A stretch of 64,000 nucleotides of DNA from Symbiodinium microadriaticum. Lineage: Eukaryota; Sar; Dinophyceae; Suessiales; Symbiodiniaceae. Position numbers and translations under genes: made by a program. The notes beneath the pieces were generated by a model that saw nothing but the letters and a program-made list of their open reading frames with translations, was not told the DNA's origin and made no database searches. The stretch spans positions 892,362 through 956,361 of the forward strand of contig LSRX01000052.1 of NCBI GenBank assembly GCA_001939145.1, written 5' to 3'. This document shows, piece by piece, positions 37,829 through 47,876 of the stretch. Numbering within the stretch: position 1 is the stretch's first letter; each line of letters begins with the position of its first letter.

Positions 37829-38666
37829 TGGCTAAAGGGGGTTTAGGGCTTAGGGTTTTATGTTTTTTTTTTTTTTTTTATCCGGGCTTTGGGGGTTCAG
37901 GGAAGTGTCTCACCGCTACAGGGTCCCATCGCTAAAGCGAGGTCTAGAGTCTGGAGTACTTAGGCTGCGGCATTAAGGATTAGATATCCTACCTTTCTTG
38001 TGGCCCGTACTTTGGAGAACTCACCAGCTGACATTAAAACTTAAGGCTTTCAAGCGCCTAGGGCCGGTTTCATCGTGGGTGGTTCCAGGGTTGTTAAGGG
38101 CTTCGAGTTTCGGATTTCAGGGTTCGTGGTGTTGTGCTTCTAGCTTCGAATAGGGTTTAGGGTTTAGGGTTTGGAGGTATTCTAGTTAGCACTGTCTCCA
38201 TATAGAGCCACTCTTTTCGGTGTCGCAGCCACATGCCTAGCGGCTCCCTGAGATTTTCGGGCTTGAGGCAGGGGCTGTCGGCCATGAGAGCAAGGTCCGC
38301 AAGGTAATGAACTTGTGCTTTTCGCGAGGGTTGTCCCAGCAATCGCAGTCTTAAACTTGCGCCTTCAGACCCACCTTAAACTTAGAGCCTGAATATATAT
38401 GCCTCAAGAGATCGTATGAATTCTCAAGGTGCATTGAGCTCTCGTGGGTGCATCCCCTCATGATCTAAGTAGCTGCCCCGAGTCGCTGAAGGGCTTGACT
38501 CCTTCTGGTCTCGAGCATCCGCGTAGCCGGATTGGCCCTGTTTTCTGAACGTACGTACGGTTTAGGGTTAAAGAGTTGATCCGATGCATGGGTTGGGATT
38601 GCGTGGTTTAGGCTGTCTTAGACTTGGGGCATTTCGATTGCAGCAAAACACGCAGCATACTCTGAG

Positions 38667-38740
38667 GACTTGTGAGGACGCCTGCCCGGAGGGCACCTAC
38701 CCAGAAGGACAGCTCCGATCCGGGATGCTTTGGGCCGAAT
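38667..38740 (+). CDS. Furin-like repeat exon (TCEDACPEGTYPEG)
   Basis: After TCTGAG|G the phase-2 frame reads TCEDACPEGTYPEGQLRSG. TTTAGGG sequence begins at 38746. The stretch 37950-38640 has no other exon I can support; it holds a short TTTAGGG array at 38150. Confidence 0.7.
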
Positions 38741-38749
38741 GTAGTGTTT

Positions 38750-38850
38750 AGGGTAGATTTCTAAATTAGTGTCCCTTTTAGGGTCCTTCTTATACGGGTG
38801 CCGTACTATTTTGGGGACCCAAAAAGGAACCCTATTTTAGAGAACTACCC
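38750..38850. mobile_element. MITE-like hairpin, GGTAGTTCTCTAAATTAGGG family
   Basis: Arms GGGTAGATTTCTAAATTAGT and CTATTTTAGAGAACTACCC. The left end merges with the TTTAGGG run after the exon, so array and hairpin are joined. Confidence 0.7.
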
Positions 38851-38926
38851 GTTTAGGGTTTAGGGTCACGATTTATTACCTGCTTTGGGCGATTGTTGCC
38901 CTTAGCCCCAAACCCAAAGCCCTCAG

Positions 38927-38961
38927 CTGGCCGGGACGGTCTGCGACCCATGCGCTCAATG
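38927..38961 (+). CDS. Furin-like repeat exon (VCDPCAQW)
   Basis: After CCTCAG the phase-0 frame reads LAGTVCDPCAQW and meets GTACC. C-x2-C as in GRxCxxC. A weak CCCAAA-type stretch precedes it. Confidence 0.5.
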
Positions 38962-39626
38962 GTACCTTTAAGAATACTTAGGGGTCTCGACAGGTGCCGG
39001 GTGTAAGACTTCAGGGTTTCGGCGCTAGCTGGAAATCATCACCCTAAGCCCAAAACCGTGTAGGCCAGGAGTTATACCCTGAATGGTGAGTCGTGAGTTG
39101 TTTGCTCTGACAGGCTTGGCGAGATGGTTCAGGGTTGTGGATTGACTGCGGGGGGTTCTGCGAAGCCCTAAACTGGTCCTAACCTAACCAGCTTTGCAAC
39201 AGTTTGTGGTACATCAGCACAGTTAAAAAAAAAACAGAAGGAAAATCTGTGCGAGGACGCGGCGCCGTTGGTCGCAGTTGCCAGGTGTCTCGTCTTGCCA
39301 GGAGCATCGGACATTAAACCCTAAACCCTGAGCTGCAAAAAGCCACAAACCCGGAACCCTGTCCAGCTTGGAGATTACATAGCTCCGGGGCGAGAGTTGT
39401 GGGGACCGGAGAGCTTTAGATTGTGCCACGACAAGCAAGCCCAAAAACCGAAACCCTGAATCCCACATCGTGTCGTCTTTGAGTTTTGAAGCATAACGAA
39501 CTGACATTAGGATGCTATACCCTGAACCTGAATGCTTGAGGGTGCATGTACCTATACAGCACGAACTGTTGACCTCCATTCACATAGATAGGACGGTCTA
39601 GGTTGGAGGGGCTCGGGCTTAGGCCA

Positions 39627-39735
39627 CATGGGTTGTTCTCTAAATTAGGGCCCCCTTTTTAAGTCGCAAAGCTAGTACGTACGGCACCCTTATGAAAGGG
39701 ATCCGAAAAGGGACCCGAATTTAGAGAACTGCCCA
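39627..39735. mobile_element. MITE-like hairpin, GGTTGTTCTCTAAATTAGGG family
   Basis: Arms GGGTTGTTCTCTAAATTAGG and CCGAATTTAGAGAACTGCCC. Between 38962 and 39626 only a short CCCTAAA run (39311) is seen. Confidence 0.75.
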
Positions 39736-40077
39736 AAAGCTATCTCGGCGCATGGCGCCTTAACTTAGTAGAGCCCATATTAAGGGAGCTTGGTGTGTTG
39801 ATGAGGCACGTACCGTAGAAGCTGGAATGAGTAACCGAAGTATTCCTGGGTGTTCCTTATTCTAGTTATTGTGTATTGGACTATTGCTGACCGGTTGAAA
39901 ATGAACCATGCTATGCAACCTGTTCTTATGATTGGATGCAGGCCCTTGCAACCTTATGTTAAGGGCTCATCGTAACCCTTCTAGACTCCCTTTTGAGGAA
40001 CCCTTAAAGGAACTGCATTTTTGCTGACCCAGGCCTCCAGATCCGAAACCCTGAACACCCTATACTTTCCAAGGGTC

Positions 40078-40170
40078 CAGGTGCCCATATAGTACATAGT
40101 TTGGCCTCAAGTAAAGTAATCCTTATACTAGGTACTGTCTATTACATGGGTCATGCACCCTGAGGGTACT
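40078..40170. mobile_element. MITE-like hairpin, degenerate GGGTCCAxGTxCCC family
   Basis: AAGGGTCCAGGTGCCCATAT with a weak right arm ATGGGTCATGCACCCTGAGG. Confidence 0.5.
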
Positions 40171-40320
40171 ACAGACCGTTATAACCCTTAGGGAGTATTA
40201 TTTCTACAGTCTTAGACCCTTGAGGCTGTAAGGACTAATGGTTTAAGGCTTTTGGGCCCAAAGACCATGCTATATACAGCACATAAGGCTTTGGGGCTGT
40301 TTGAGCCTCAAGGGACCAAG

Positions 40321-40390
40321 GTTTGCCATGGCAACTGCGAAATCTGCACGCAGGCGCCGCTGTCTCTGGGCGGGGAGGGATCTGTAACGG
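40321..40390 (+). CDS. Furin-like repeat exon (VCHGNCEIC)
   Basis: After ACCAAG|G the phase-0 frame reads VCHGNCEICTQAPLSLGGEG and runs to AACG|GGTTTAG. CxxxCxxC spacing fits CxxNCxxC. TTTAGGG follows (40390-40515). Confidence 0.65.
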
Positions 40391-40515
40391 GTTTAGGTTG
40401 TAGGCTTTTAGAGTTTAGGGTATAGGGTTTAGGGTTTTTGGGTTTAGGGTTTCGGGTTTAGGGTTTAGGGTGTGGGGTTCAGGGTTTAGGGTTTAGGTTG
40501 TAGGGTTTAGAGATA
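40391..40515. repeat. TTTAGGG-type array
   Basis: Good TTTAGGG units with TTTCGGG and TGTAGGG variants directly after the exon. A second block is at 40705-40780. Confidence 0.9.
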
Positions 40516-40851
40516 TGGTTACGTCGGTAGGGTTGCAGGGCCTTCAGGTGGCTCTACTACTTGCAGCGCCAAAAGTTGGCCATTTACTAGCCTCAAGCCT
40601 TACGAGTAATGTATATCGAATCCCAGCACTGTTTGTCCTAAATCCGTTTTCCAACCTTTTTTGGGGGGGTTTACTATAGCGGTCGGGTCACAGGGCTCTA
40701 CAGGGGTTCGGGATTAAGTGTTTAGGGTTTAGGGTTCAGGGCGTTTAGAGCTCAGGGTTTAGGGTTTAGGGGATTGAGGTTCAGGGAGTTTAGGAATTTC
40801 TGTAGGGTGGAGGGGTTCAGGGGAAGGGGTTTGGGGGTTTTGGATTCCTAG

Positions 40852-40873
40852 GGCGACAACTGCCTGCAGCCCC
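40852..40873 (+). CDS. Possible furin-like exon fragment (GDNCLQ)
   Basis: After CCTAG|G the frame reads GDNCLQPPN. Too short for confidence. Confidence 0.25.
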
Positions 40874-41090
40874 CAAACCTATAGAAAATAACACTACGCA
40901 GGTTGCGAGCCCAGTTTTTGGATCCTATTAGTTATAGGGTATACAGATACAGTTTAGGGTTTGGGGTACACCCCACAAAATAGTTATAACCCACAAACTC
41001 GTTTGTACCTGGCATCCCCAGGTGTGGAATTTAGATCTCCCGACCCCCAAGCCCGATCCAGAAACCCACAGCCCAGTAGACTCGCAGAGT

Positions 41091-41180
41091 GGTGGGGTTT
41101 GGGGTTCAACCATGTTCTAGGGTTTAGGGTTTAGGGCTTAGGGTTTAGGTGGGGTTTAGGGTTCAACCATGTTCTAGGTT
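41091..41180. repeat. Direct duplication split by a TTTAGGG stretch
   Basis: GGTGGGGTTT(G/A)GGGTTC followed by AACCATGTTCTAGG occurs at 41091-41120 and 41149-41178, separated by about 28 bp of TTTAGGG-type repeat. Confidence 0.8.
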
Positions 41181-41379
41181 TAGGAGTACCATACTTGAAT
41201 TGCTTTTCTTGGACCTGCTCCTTAAAAGGTTAAAGGAGCCATCATGAAAAACAAAACAAGTACATGTTTCTCCCTGGTTACTTCAAGGACCAGCGTTAAA
41301 CCCTACACTACCCCCACCCACCCTAAACACTGACACCTCCAGCCTTAGCTCTCAGCGTCCAGACGAACCCTGTATAGTA

Positions 41380-41500
41380 CAAACCCTAACCCCTAAACCC
41401 CTAAACCCTAAACCCCTAAACCCTGAACCCCTAAACCCTTAAGCCCCTAAACACCTAAACCCCAAACCCTAAATCCTAAACCCTAACCCCTAACCCAAAA
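41380..41500. repeat. CCCTAAA-type array
   Basis: CCCTAAACCCCTAAA units; faces a TTTAGGG-type array at 41588-41702 across 90 bp without a visible module. Confidence 0.85.
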
Positions 41501-41587
41501 AGGAACGCAGGGAGGCCTAAGACCGTTTGATGCAGGAACACACCTTGGTTCATAGCATTACTGCTGTTGAGGATTTAGAAAGTTAGG

Positions 41588-41702
41588 GTTTAGGATTTAG
41601 GGTTTAGGGTTTAAGGTTTAGGGCTTAGGGTTTAGGGCTTAGGGCTTAGGGCTCAGGATTTAGGGCTTCGGGCTTAGGGTATAGGGTTTAGGGTTTAGGG
41701 TT
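41588..41702. repeat. TTTAGGG-type array
   Basis: TTTAGGG with CTTAGGG and ATTTAGGG variants, abutting the hairpin at 41705. Confidence 0.85.
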
Positions 41703-41704
41703 CA

Positions 41705-41806
41705 CTGTTGATGATATAAATCCTGCATCACCTTAAGGACCCGAAGCTATGGGAATTATGGTATCTTCTTTGTTATGGCTAATGCAGGATTTATAGCATC
41801 AGCCGT
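41705..41806. mobile_element. MITE-like hairpin, GATGATATAAATCCTGCATTA family
   Basis: Arms CTGTTGATGATATAAATCCT and AGGATTTATAGCATCAGCCG; core TTAAGGACCCGAAGCTATGG. Confidence 0.8.
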
Positions 41807-42072
41807 ATGGCCTACGTGACTACATCGCAGAATTTCTCTAAATATTGGAATCTCTATGATGGTTTGAGTAAGTTGCCCCCATATATTCGACCCTTTGGGG
41901 ATGTAATGTATATAAATCTCCAATCAAGAAGTATTGGGCTCTCTGGGATGTCCTTGAGGTCTGAGTATATGTGCTTCTCAGGTACAGGCGCCCTTAGCGT
42001 GAGGGTTTAGAGTTTGGGGGTCTGGGGTTTGAGGGTTTCGAGGGTTGAGGGTAAACTCCAAAAGCAGATGAG

Positions 42073-42152
42073 GGTGCGTGTAGCGCTCTCCAGGCAAATG
42101 CTTGCCAGAGATGCAAAAATGGTCTGCACCCGGGCTGCCATGCAGACACCAG
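42073..42152 (+). CDS. Furin-like cysteine-rich exon
   Basis: After GATGAG|G the phase-0 frame reads GACSALQANACQRCKNGLHP then GCHADT. CxxxxxxxCxxC...C is a good Cys-rich pattern. Unusually, the adjoining upstream array (42000-42050) is TTTAGGG type. Confidence 0.6.
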
Positions 42153-42526
42153 GCATTCGCTGTACGTATGTGTATGCGTATACAACCTAAGGACCTACCG
42201 ATGTGTATAGCATGCAAACACACAACTTTGTCTCCAACACCTGGGTATATACACCCATAGATAGTATATGGGTAAAGGGTGGGATAAGAAGTAGGGATGC
42301 CGTTCAGCGGGTGTTGACGGTGAGAAGAATCACACTTGCCGGGATCGAGGTAAGGGTCCGTGATGTCCGAAGCTTCGTGACGCCATGGGTTTTCGGTGGT
42401 TTGGGATGCTCTAAACCCTAAACCCTAAACCGTGAGGAGATGCTTGAAGGCTTAACCCTGAGCCTCGACTCCCCGACTTTGCAACCGAACCATAATCAGC
42501 GAGAGTATCACCCTAACCTCCCAGGT

Positions 42527-42583
42527 ACCTACTATTTAGGGTACTACAGCCCCTAGGGCCCTATATAGCAGGTACCTGGGGCG
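42527..42583. mobile_element. Short hairpin (CCCAGGTACCTACTATTTAGGG)
   Basis: Arms CCCAGGTACCTACTAT and ATAGCAGGTACCTGGG. Single copy. 42153-42526 has a CCCTAAA run at 42410 and no confident exon. Confidence 0.65.
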
Positions 42584-42708
42584 TTAGGGTCAGTTTCACC
42601 GCCTAGAGGTGCAGCGCGACTTTATGTCTGGAGTAGGCCTGATAAAATCATGTTGGGGGTTCAGGGTTGAATGGTGTCAGGGTGCGGGGAGTACCGTTGT
42701 GTAAGACT

Positions 42709-42735
42709 CTGGGGGGGGGGGGGGGGAAGGGGGGC
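42709..42735. repeat. Poly-G tract
   Basis: A G homopolymer with one A interruption after CTCT; likely sequencing-sensitive. Confidence 0.9.
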
Positions 42736-43112
42736 ATTGTGGATTCGCGGTTTGGGGCTTCAGGTTCAGATTCATGGAGTCTGACAGCATTAATGGACTC
42801 TGACAGCTTAGATTCTTCAACCAAGAAGCCCTGCACTTTGTAAGGGTTTCTACAAGCGTGCCTAGACGGGTTCCTATAACTGGGTCGCTGTTGGATACAG
42901 TTTTACATTTTTGTTATAATGAAACCCTAATAAGGATTAGAAATGATGCTTTTCAACTATTGCCCCAACAGGGAACCGGGTCAAGGGACTTATAACTATA
43001 GGGAAATCATCATAAAGGTTTAGGGCTTAAGGCACCTATGATACTAAAACAGGATACCCTACCCTAAACCCTAAACCCTAAACCCTAAAAAACCGCAATT
43101 GCGTTTCGACAG

Positions 43113-43190
43113 GGTTCCTACAAGACCCAAGGATTCCCTTGTCAGCTGTCCCAAGCCATGCCGCAAAGCCCCCGAAGCACCAAGGACCCA
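43113..43190 (+). CDS. Furin-like repeat exon candidate (SCPKPCRKA)
   Basis: After CGACAG|G the phase-2 frame reads KDSLVSCPKPCRKAPEAPRT. The upstream array is CCCTAAA (43060-43090). C-x3-C only. Confidence 0.4.
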
Positions 43191-43609
43191 GCAGTAGATC
43201 CTACGGTAAGGCCGTTCGCCTTTAACCCTAAACCTAAAACTGGGACTTAAGCTCTAAAGCTGAAGCCCTACATCCCTAGGCCCTACCAGCCCCTCAACAA
43301 AAAGTAGACAAAATCATAGCGCCACACCGACATCCCGTAAGAAAAGCGGAAAAATGCTCTTCATGCGTTTAGGTCCAGGCAGACCCTCAAGCCCTAGACG
43401 CCTTAAGCCCTAAACCCCTGAATCCTTAATCACCTATAGTCTCAAAGCTCCCTTACATCCTTAAATATAAGACCCCTACACCCTTAACCCCTATAGTCTT
43501 AAACTCCCATTAAAGCCTCGAAAGGATCCTTTTAAAGGGAAATAGAACCCTTCAAGGCTTATAAAGGATCCCGGACACGCCCTAAGCTCCGAGCCTGAAG
43601 CCCTAAACC

Positions 43610-43760
43610 TTAAACCGCCTTAAACCCTAAACCTTAAAACCTTAAACCCTAAACTTTAGGGTTTAAGGTTTTAAGGTTTAGGGTTTAGGGTTTAAGGTCC
43701 TAAACCTTGAAACCTTGAACCTTAAACCTGAAACCCTAAACCCCAAACCCTCATGCACCT
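43610..43760. repeat. CCCTAAA/TTTAGGG palindromic array
   Basis: AACCTTAAACCCTAAAC and GTTTAGGGTTTAAGG units meet at about 43655, making an almost perfect hairpin of about 60 bp; CCCTAAA-type sequence resumes from 43700 to the next exon. Confidence 0.85.
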
Positions 43761-43777
43761 AAAACAGCAACCCCAAG

Positions 43778-43818
43778 GTATCTGAGCCGCGACCAGTGGT
43801 GTGAGGAGCCTCGGCTCA
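43778..43818 (+). CDS. Furin-like repeat exon (YLSRDQWCEEP)
   Basis: After CCAAG|G the phase-2 frame reads YLSRDQWCEEPRLS. A close paralogue of the exon at 33010. The downstream array is a TATAGGG/TTTAGGG variant (43855-43970). Confidence 0.6.
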
Positions 43819-43854
43819 GCATTTTTTTCGTCGCTCTAGCTTAAGTAAGGCTTT

Positions 43855-43970
43855 AGGGCTTATAGGGTTTATAGGTTTTGGGGTTTATTGGGGTGGAGGA
43901 ATTATAGGGTTTATAGGGCTTATAGGGTTTATAGGGTTTAGGGTGTATAGGGTTTAGGTGGGGTTCCTTA
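43855..43970. repeat. TATAGGG/TTTAGGG variant array
   Basis: GGGTTTATAGGG units, a local variant amplified here. Another TTTAGGG array lies at 44095-44122. 43971-44640 holds no exon I can support. Confidence 0.8.
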
Positions 43971-44174
43971 ATTCATTTAGGGTGCCCTTACTAGGCCTCC
44001 CAGTGGGGCCTTTCTAACCTTTCTGCAGTCTGAAAACCCCTGAACCCTATTATAAAGCCCGCACCCTAAACGGTCTTAGCTGCCATATAGGTTTCGGTTT
44101 AGGGTTTAGGGTTTAGGGGTCTACCCGATACCACAAAGGGAGCCCCTGTATTCCTAGATTACCAGGGGTCCTCG

Positions 44175-44308
44175 CTCAACTATTACCAAGAGTACGATTA
44201 TGGAGTTCTGTCCCCAAAACCATAATAGGGATGGTCTTCTGGGACCCAAGTCCATCATGGTAGTATATGGGTAGTTCCCTACATGCCCTCAATTAGAGAA
44301 CTACCCAT
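44175..44308. mobile_element. Hairpin pair (ACGATTATGGAGTTC and GTAGTTCCCT types)
   Basis: ACGATTATGGAGTTC...CATCATGGTAGT, related to 49635-49700, overlaps ATATGGGTAGTTCCCT...AGAGAACTACCCATAT. Confidence 0.5.
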
Positions 44309-44642
44309 ATCTGGACCCTCTGGGCTACAAACCCTAAACTCTAACCCCCCAAAAAAAGGATCAACAGCGGCTTCGTAGCACAATAGGGGTTGGAAAGTAG
44401 GTTTAACAGAGTTTCAATGGGTTTACATAGCAACAGGGTGTTGATTGGGTTTTAAGAGTTTCATAGGGTGTTTTAGAGGGCCAGAAGAATAGCAGGGATG
44501 TTCCTTACATTTTGCATATAGTGATACTACAGTAGTCCCCAACAACTTGTAGGTATACAAGTAGTAGAATACCACCCAAAGCCAGATTCAAGAAATAAAG
44601 GTCCCTCTGTCATTTCGGGTTTTGTCCGTCTAGCTCTCATCG

Positions 44643-44840
44643 CCCTAAACCCTAAACCCTGAACCCTACACCCTAAACCCTACACCCTAAAACCGCCTGG
44701 GGCCTCTGACTGAGAATCCGGGAGGCCATGCACGCATCCTTTCGTTTGAGTTGGGTGAGTCTTTGGGTTTAGGGTTTAGCGGTTTAGGGTTTAGGGTTGA
44801 GGGTTGAGAGTTTGGGGTAGGGTTTAGGGTTTAGGGCCGG
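44643..44840. repeat. CCCTAAA array, 70-bp unique segment, TTTAGGG array
   Basis: CCCTAAA-type 44643-44695, TTTAGGG-type 44765-44840. The unique segment between has the layout of an exon site but no Cys module. Confidence 0.75.
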
Positions 44841-45093
44841 TTAGTGCTTCGTAGCTGTGTAGGTTAGCCTCTGGGAGAGTATATGGTTCTTGGGTACCTG
44901 GGGTCGTTTTCTGCACGGCCCCCCCGCCCCCGCCTTTCTTAAGCCTAAACCGGGTTCTTGTTGAGGGTTGTTTTCTTTTTGTTACCATACAAAGGAGACC
45001 CGATTTTCTACTACGGAACCCGGATCCCCTGTAGATCAATATCGTAACTTCAACTACGTCAACTTCTGGACTAACAAGAAGCCCAGCAGCCAG

Positions 45094-45143
45094 GTCTCCT
45101 GTCCGGATGGCTATTTCCGGAACGGAACCGAGGACGCCCCCCG
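45094..45143 (+). CDS. Furin-like repeat exon (CPDGYFRNGT), exactly 50 bp
   Basis: After CCAG|G the phase-0 frame reads VSCPDGYFRNGTEDAP and ends in phase 2 at CCCCG|GTCAGC. Upstream the same frame is open and reads NFNYVNFWTNKKPSSQ, resembling the NFKYL segment, so the exon may begin near 45034. Confidence 0.7.
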
Positions 45144-45194
45144 GTCAGCCATGATTTCTTGGCATAGTCAAGCTTTGGGTCCTAAGCCCTACCA

Positions 45195-45310
45195 CGGTTT
45201 AGGGTCTAGGGTTTAGGGGTTTAGGGTTTGGGGGTTTAGGGTTTAGGGGTTGGGTCCGAAGCCCTATCGGCCCTAACCCCCGAACCCCTAAACCCAAAAC
45301 CCTGAACCTT
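45195..45310. repeat. TTTAGGG then CCCTAAA arrays
   Basis: TTTAGGG-type 45195-45250, CCCTAAA-type 45265-45310: a complete short intron of complementary ends between two exon candidates. Confidence 0.85.
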
Positions 45311-45321
45311 ACACCTCTAAG

Positions 45322-45387
45322 GGTTGCGGCGTGGGGCCTAGCACAAAGCTATGCGAGAAGGAGCTCTTCGATGCCCCTCTTTCCCAG
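45322..45387 (+). CDS. Furin-like repeat exon (GCGVGPSTKLCEKE)
   Basis: After CTAAG|G the phase-0 frame reads GCGVGPSTKLCEKELFDAPL for exactly 22 codons to CCCAG. C-x8-C matches NCxxC-type spacing loosely. 45388-46254 has no confident exon (CT microsatellite at 45758-45802; CCCTAAA-type 45945-46060). Confidence 0.5.
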
Positions 45388-45757
45388 AGAGCCCACGACC
45401 CCTGAATAAAGAAATATGACTGAAACTATAAGCTAGGGTTTAGGGTTCCAAATATACCTTAAGTAATTTATAAGAGTTTGTTTTTTTTTTTAATGGTTTG
45501 GGCTTCAATATTGTGACTCAAGGCACATAGTCCTTGACAAAGGGGTGTTGGCCTCTCTGGGCACTTGATGCTTATCCCAATGCCCGGCCTTCACAACCTC
45601 TTGGCTTCCAATATGTTTACTAAGGTGGTCCCCTGACTCGTAAACCCCCCATAAGCTTAACATTTTAACATGGATTTGAATGGGAATCCGATTGGCCAGG
45701 CTCGGGAAGGGAGGGGGTTTATGTGAATCACAGGTCCACATTGTTCTAGAAGTTTCT

Positions 45758-45802
45758 CTCCCTCGCTCTCTCTCTTTTTCTCTCTCTCTCTCTCTCTCTC
45801 TT
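45758..45802. repeat. CT microsatellite
   Basis: (TC)n with TTTT interruptions. The minus-strand frame through it encodes an Arg/Glu homopolymer and is not called. Confidence 0.9.
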
Positions 45803-46254
45803 TGTTTCTTGGAGGTGTAGGAGAAGCTACTCTCTCTACCCCAACGCCCGAAAGTCTTCACCCTCAGGTCCTAAGCCCAAGCCCTACACCCCCAAGCAAC
45901 CAACCCTCTGCAATGCATTATTGTCTGCAGAACGGAACTGACCTCTAAACCCTATAGCCCGAGAGCTCCCAGAGCCCTAAACCCCAAACCCTGAACACTA
46001 AACCCCAAACCCCAAACCCTGAACCCTATAGCCCTAGAGCCCCCAGAGCCCTACACCCAAGAACCCTAAGCTGTGAGGGAATCCATAGCTTGAGCCCCTG
46101 GTCTACAAATCGCTACAGAGTCCTCATTACAGCCCAAAGTAGCTGAATGATTACACTTTAAACTTTTTCGGGATAATATGATCCCTTATAGAACTGAAAG
46201 TGTACACTTTTTTGTGCTTAGGAACTCAGCAACTAAGAGCCTCACGCCACCCCA

Positions 46255-46380
46255 AGCCCTAAACCCTAATCCCTATAAGCCAAAACCCTAAAAGCCTTAA
46301 ACCCTAAACCCTAAAAGCCCTAAGCCCTAAACCCTAAAAGCCCCAAACCCTAAACCCTAAAAGCCCTAAACCCTAAACTC
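46255..46380. repeat. CCCTAAA-type array
   Basis: CCCTAAACCCTAAAAGCC higher-order unit repeated several times up to the next exon. Confidence 0.9.
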
Positions 46381-46387
46381 CCACAAG

Positions 46388-46453
46388 GTTGGAAGGTCTT
46401 GCCTCCGCTGCCCCGACAGCGCCATGAAGTGCATTGGCCCGGCGCTGATCACG
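46388..46453 (+). CDS. Furin-like repeat exon (GRSCLRCPDSAMKC)
   Basis: After CACAAG|G the phase-0 frame reads VGRSCLRCPDSAMKCIGPAL. GRxCxxC is intact. TTTAGGG-type sequence begins near 46492. Confidence 0.7.
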
Positions 46454-46491
46454 GAGCTTCGGGGGGAGGGGTCCCACATGGGAGGGTTCGC

Positions 46492-46620
46492 TGTTTAGGG
46501 TTCGCCAGGAGTTTAGGGGTTTAGGGTTTAGGGGTATAGAGCTTTAGGGGATTATAGTAGGGTTTTTAGGATATATAGGGTTAGGGCAGGTGCGGGTTTA
46601 GGGGGGTTTTAGGGTTTATT
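46492..46620. repeat. TTTAGGG-type array
   Basis: TTTAGGG, TATAGGG and GTTTTAGGG units after the GRSCLRC exon. Confidence 0.85.
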
Positions 46621-46794
46621 GGTAGGGAGGTGCCGTAAGACTTGTTTAGTGGAGGGAGGGCGTCATCGTGCTCGAGAGGCTAAGAGCTCCCCCCCAAGGG
46701 CCCCAAAGGACCCAATAATTAGGTAAGTAGGTTTCGCATCGTCATGTAGGTTACTATTTGGGAGAGTCGGAGAGTAGATGATTCTAAGATAACC

Positions 46795-46995
46795 CTAAAC
46801 CCTGAACCCTAAACCCTGAACCCTAAACCCCAAACCCTGAACCCTGGATTATAAGGTAATTGAGGCCCTAAGAGTTTAGGGCAGTTCAGGATTTGGCTTC
46901 TCCCGGGGGCCACGGTTTAGGGTTCAGGGTTTAGGGTTTAGGGTTCAGGGTTCAGGGTTTAGGGTTCAGGGTTTAGGGTTTAGGGTTTAGGGTGT
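46795..46995. repeat. CCCTAAA array, unique core, TTTAGGG array
   Basis: CCCTAAA/CCCTGAA 46795-46850 and TTTAGGG/TTCAGGG 46915-46995. The 60 bp between has no Cys module. Confidence 0.85.
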
Positions 46996-47028
46996 ATTTT
47001 GCGGCTTATTGGCCCAGAGGCCATACTA

Positions 47029-47149
47029 CTGTTGACGATATACCATAAGTCCTGCATTACCTTAAGGACCCTAAACTATGGGAATGATGGTATCTTCCTT
47101 ATTATGGACAATGCAGCATATATATATATATATATATATCATCAGCCGG
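47029..47149. mobile_element. MITE-like hairpin with TA microsatellite in one arm
   Basis: Same family as 41705-41806 (GTTGACGATATACCATAAGTCC ... ATCATCAGCC), but a (TA)n run of about 24 bp has replaced part of the right arm. Confidence 0.7.
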
Positions 47150-47527
47150 ATTTTAAGGTCTTGTTTTGTGGGGGGCTTTGTGATGTTGGGGTTTGAACTC
47201 CAAAGCCTAAACCCTAAACCCGGGGCAGGGTCCGATGGAAAAGCTTTCGCAAATTATGGATTTGTGTGGGGGTTGTGGGTTCACTCGCTGAAGGTTCAGG
47301 GGTTTACGGGTTGATAGGTTGCACGGGTTTAAGGATTGATGGGTTTGGGGTTTGTGATTCTGAGTTTATGTAGGCTTCTGGTCTTAGGGCTCATTGGTTT
47401 AGAGTTTTTTGCTTTTCATGATAGTGGTTACAGCACGACTGCTCCTCACGGGAATGGGTGAAGCCCGCTAGAAATGCAGAGTCGTACTTGAGGACTGCGG
47501 ATGAGGGTTTTGAGTTGAGTTTATACC

Positions 47528-47622
47528 CTAGGACTCCTAAATAGCCAAAAGTAGGTACCGTTTATAGACTTTAGACCCCAAAGTAGGTATGATTTGCCTA
47601 CTTGGAGTTTTAGGGATAGAGG
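47528..47622. mobile_element. MITE-like hairpin (CCTAGGACTCCTAAATAGCC)
   Basis: Left CCCTAGGACTCCTAAATAGC, right CTACTTGGAGTTTTAGGG. A relative is at 57240-57340. 47150-47527 shows no exon. Confidence 0.55.
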
Positions 47623-47684
47623 GCAGAAGTATGAATTTGTTGAGCCCTAAACATTTCACCTTCAGCCTGGGGTGCTTTCCCTAA

Positions 47685-47783
47685 AGGGTCCATGTACCCA
47701 AATAGTATATACTTTGGCCCCAAAGTACCTATATAGGGACTACACTAAGGCCAAAGTATATACTACCTGGCTACATGGACCCT
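47685..47783. mobile_element. MITE-like hairpin, best copy of GGGTCCATGTACCC family
   Basis: Arms AAGGGTCCATGTACCCAAAT and ACCTGGCTACATGGACCCT; inner arms TAGTATATACTTTGGCC and GGCCAAAGTATATACTA. The right end continues without a break into a CCCTAAA array. Confidence 0.85.
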
Positions 47784-47860
47784 AAACCCTAAAACCCTGA
47801 ACCCCCAGACCCTAAAGGCCCCTAACCCTAAACCCCTAAACCCTAACCCTAACCATTTGG
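47784..47860. repeat. CCCTAAA-type array fused to a hairpin end
   Basis: Starts at the terminal CATGGACCCTAAACCC of the hairpin. Confidence 0.85.
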
Positions 47861-47876
47861 GCACACGTGAAAATCC

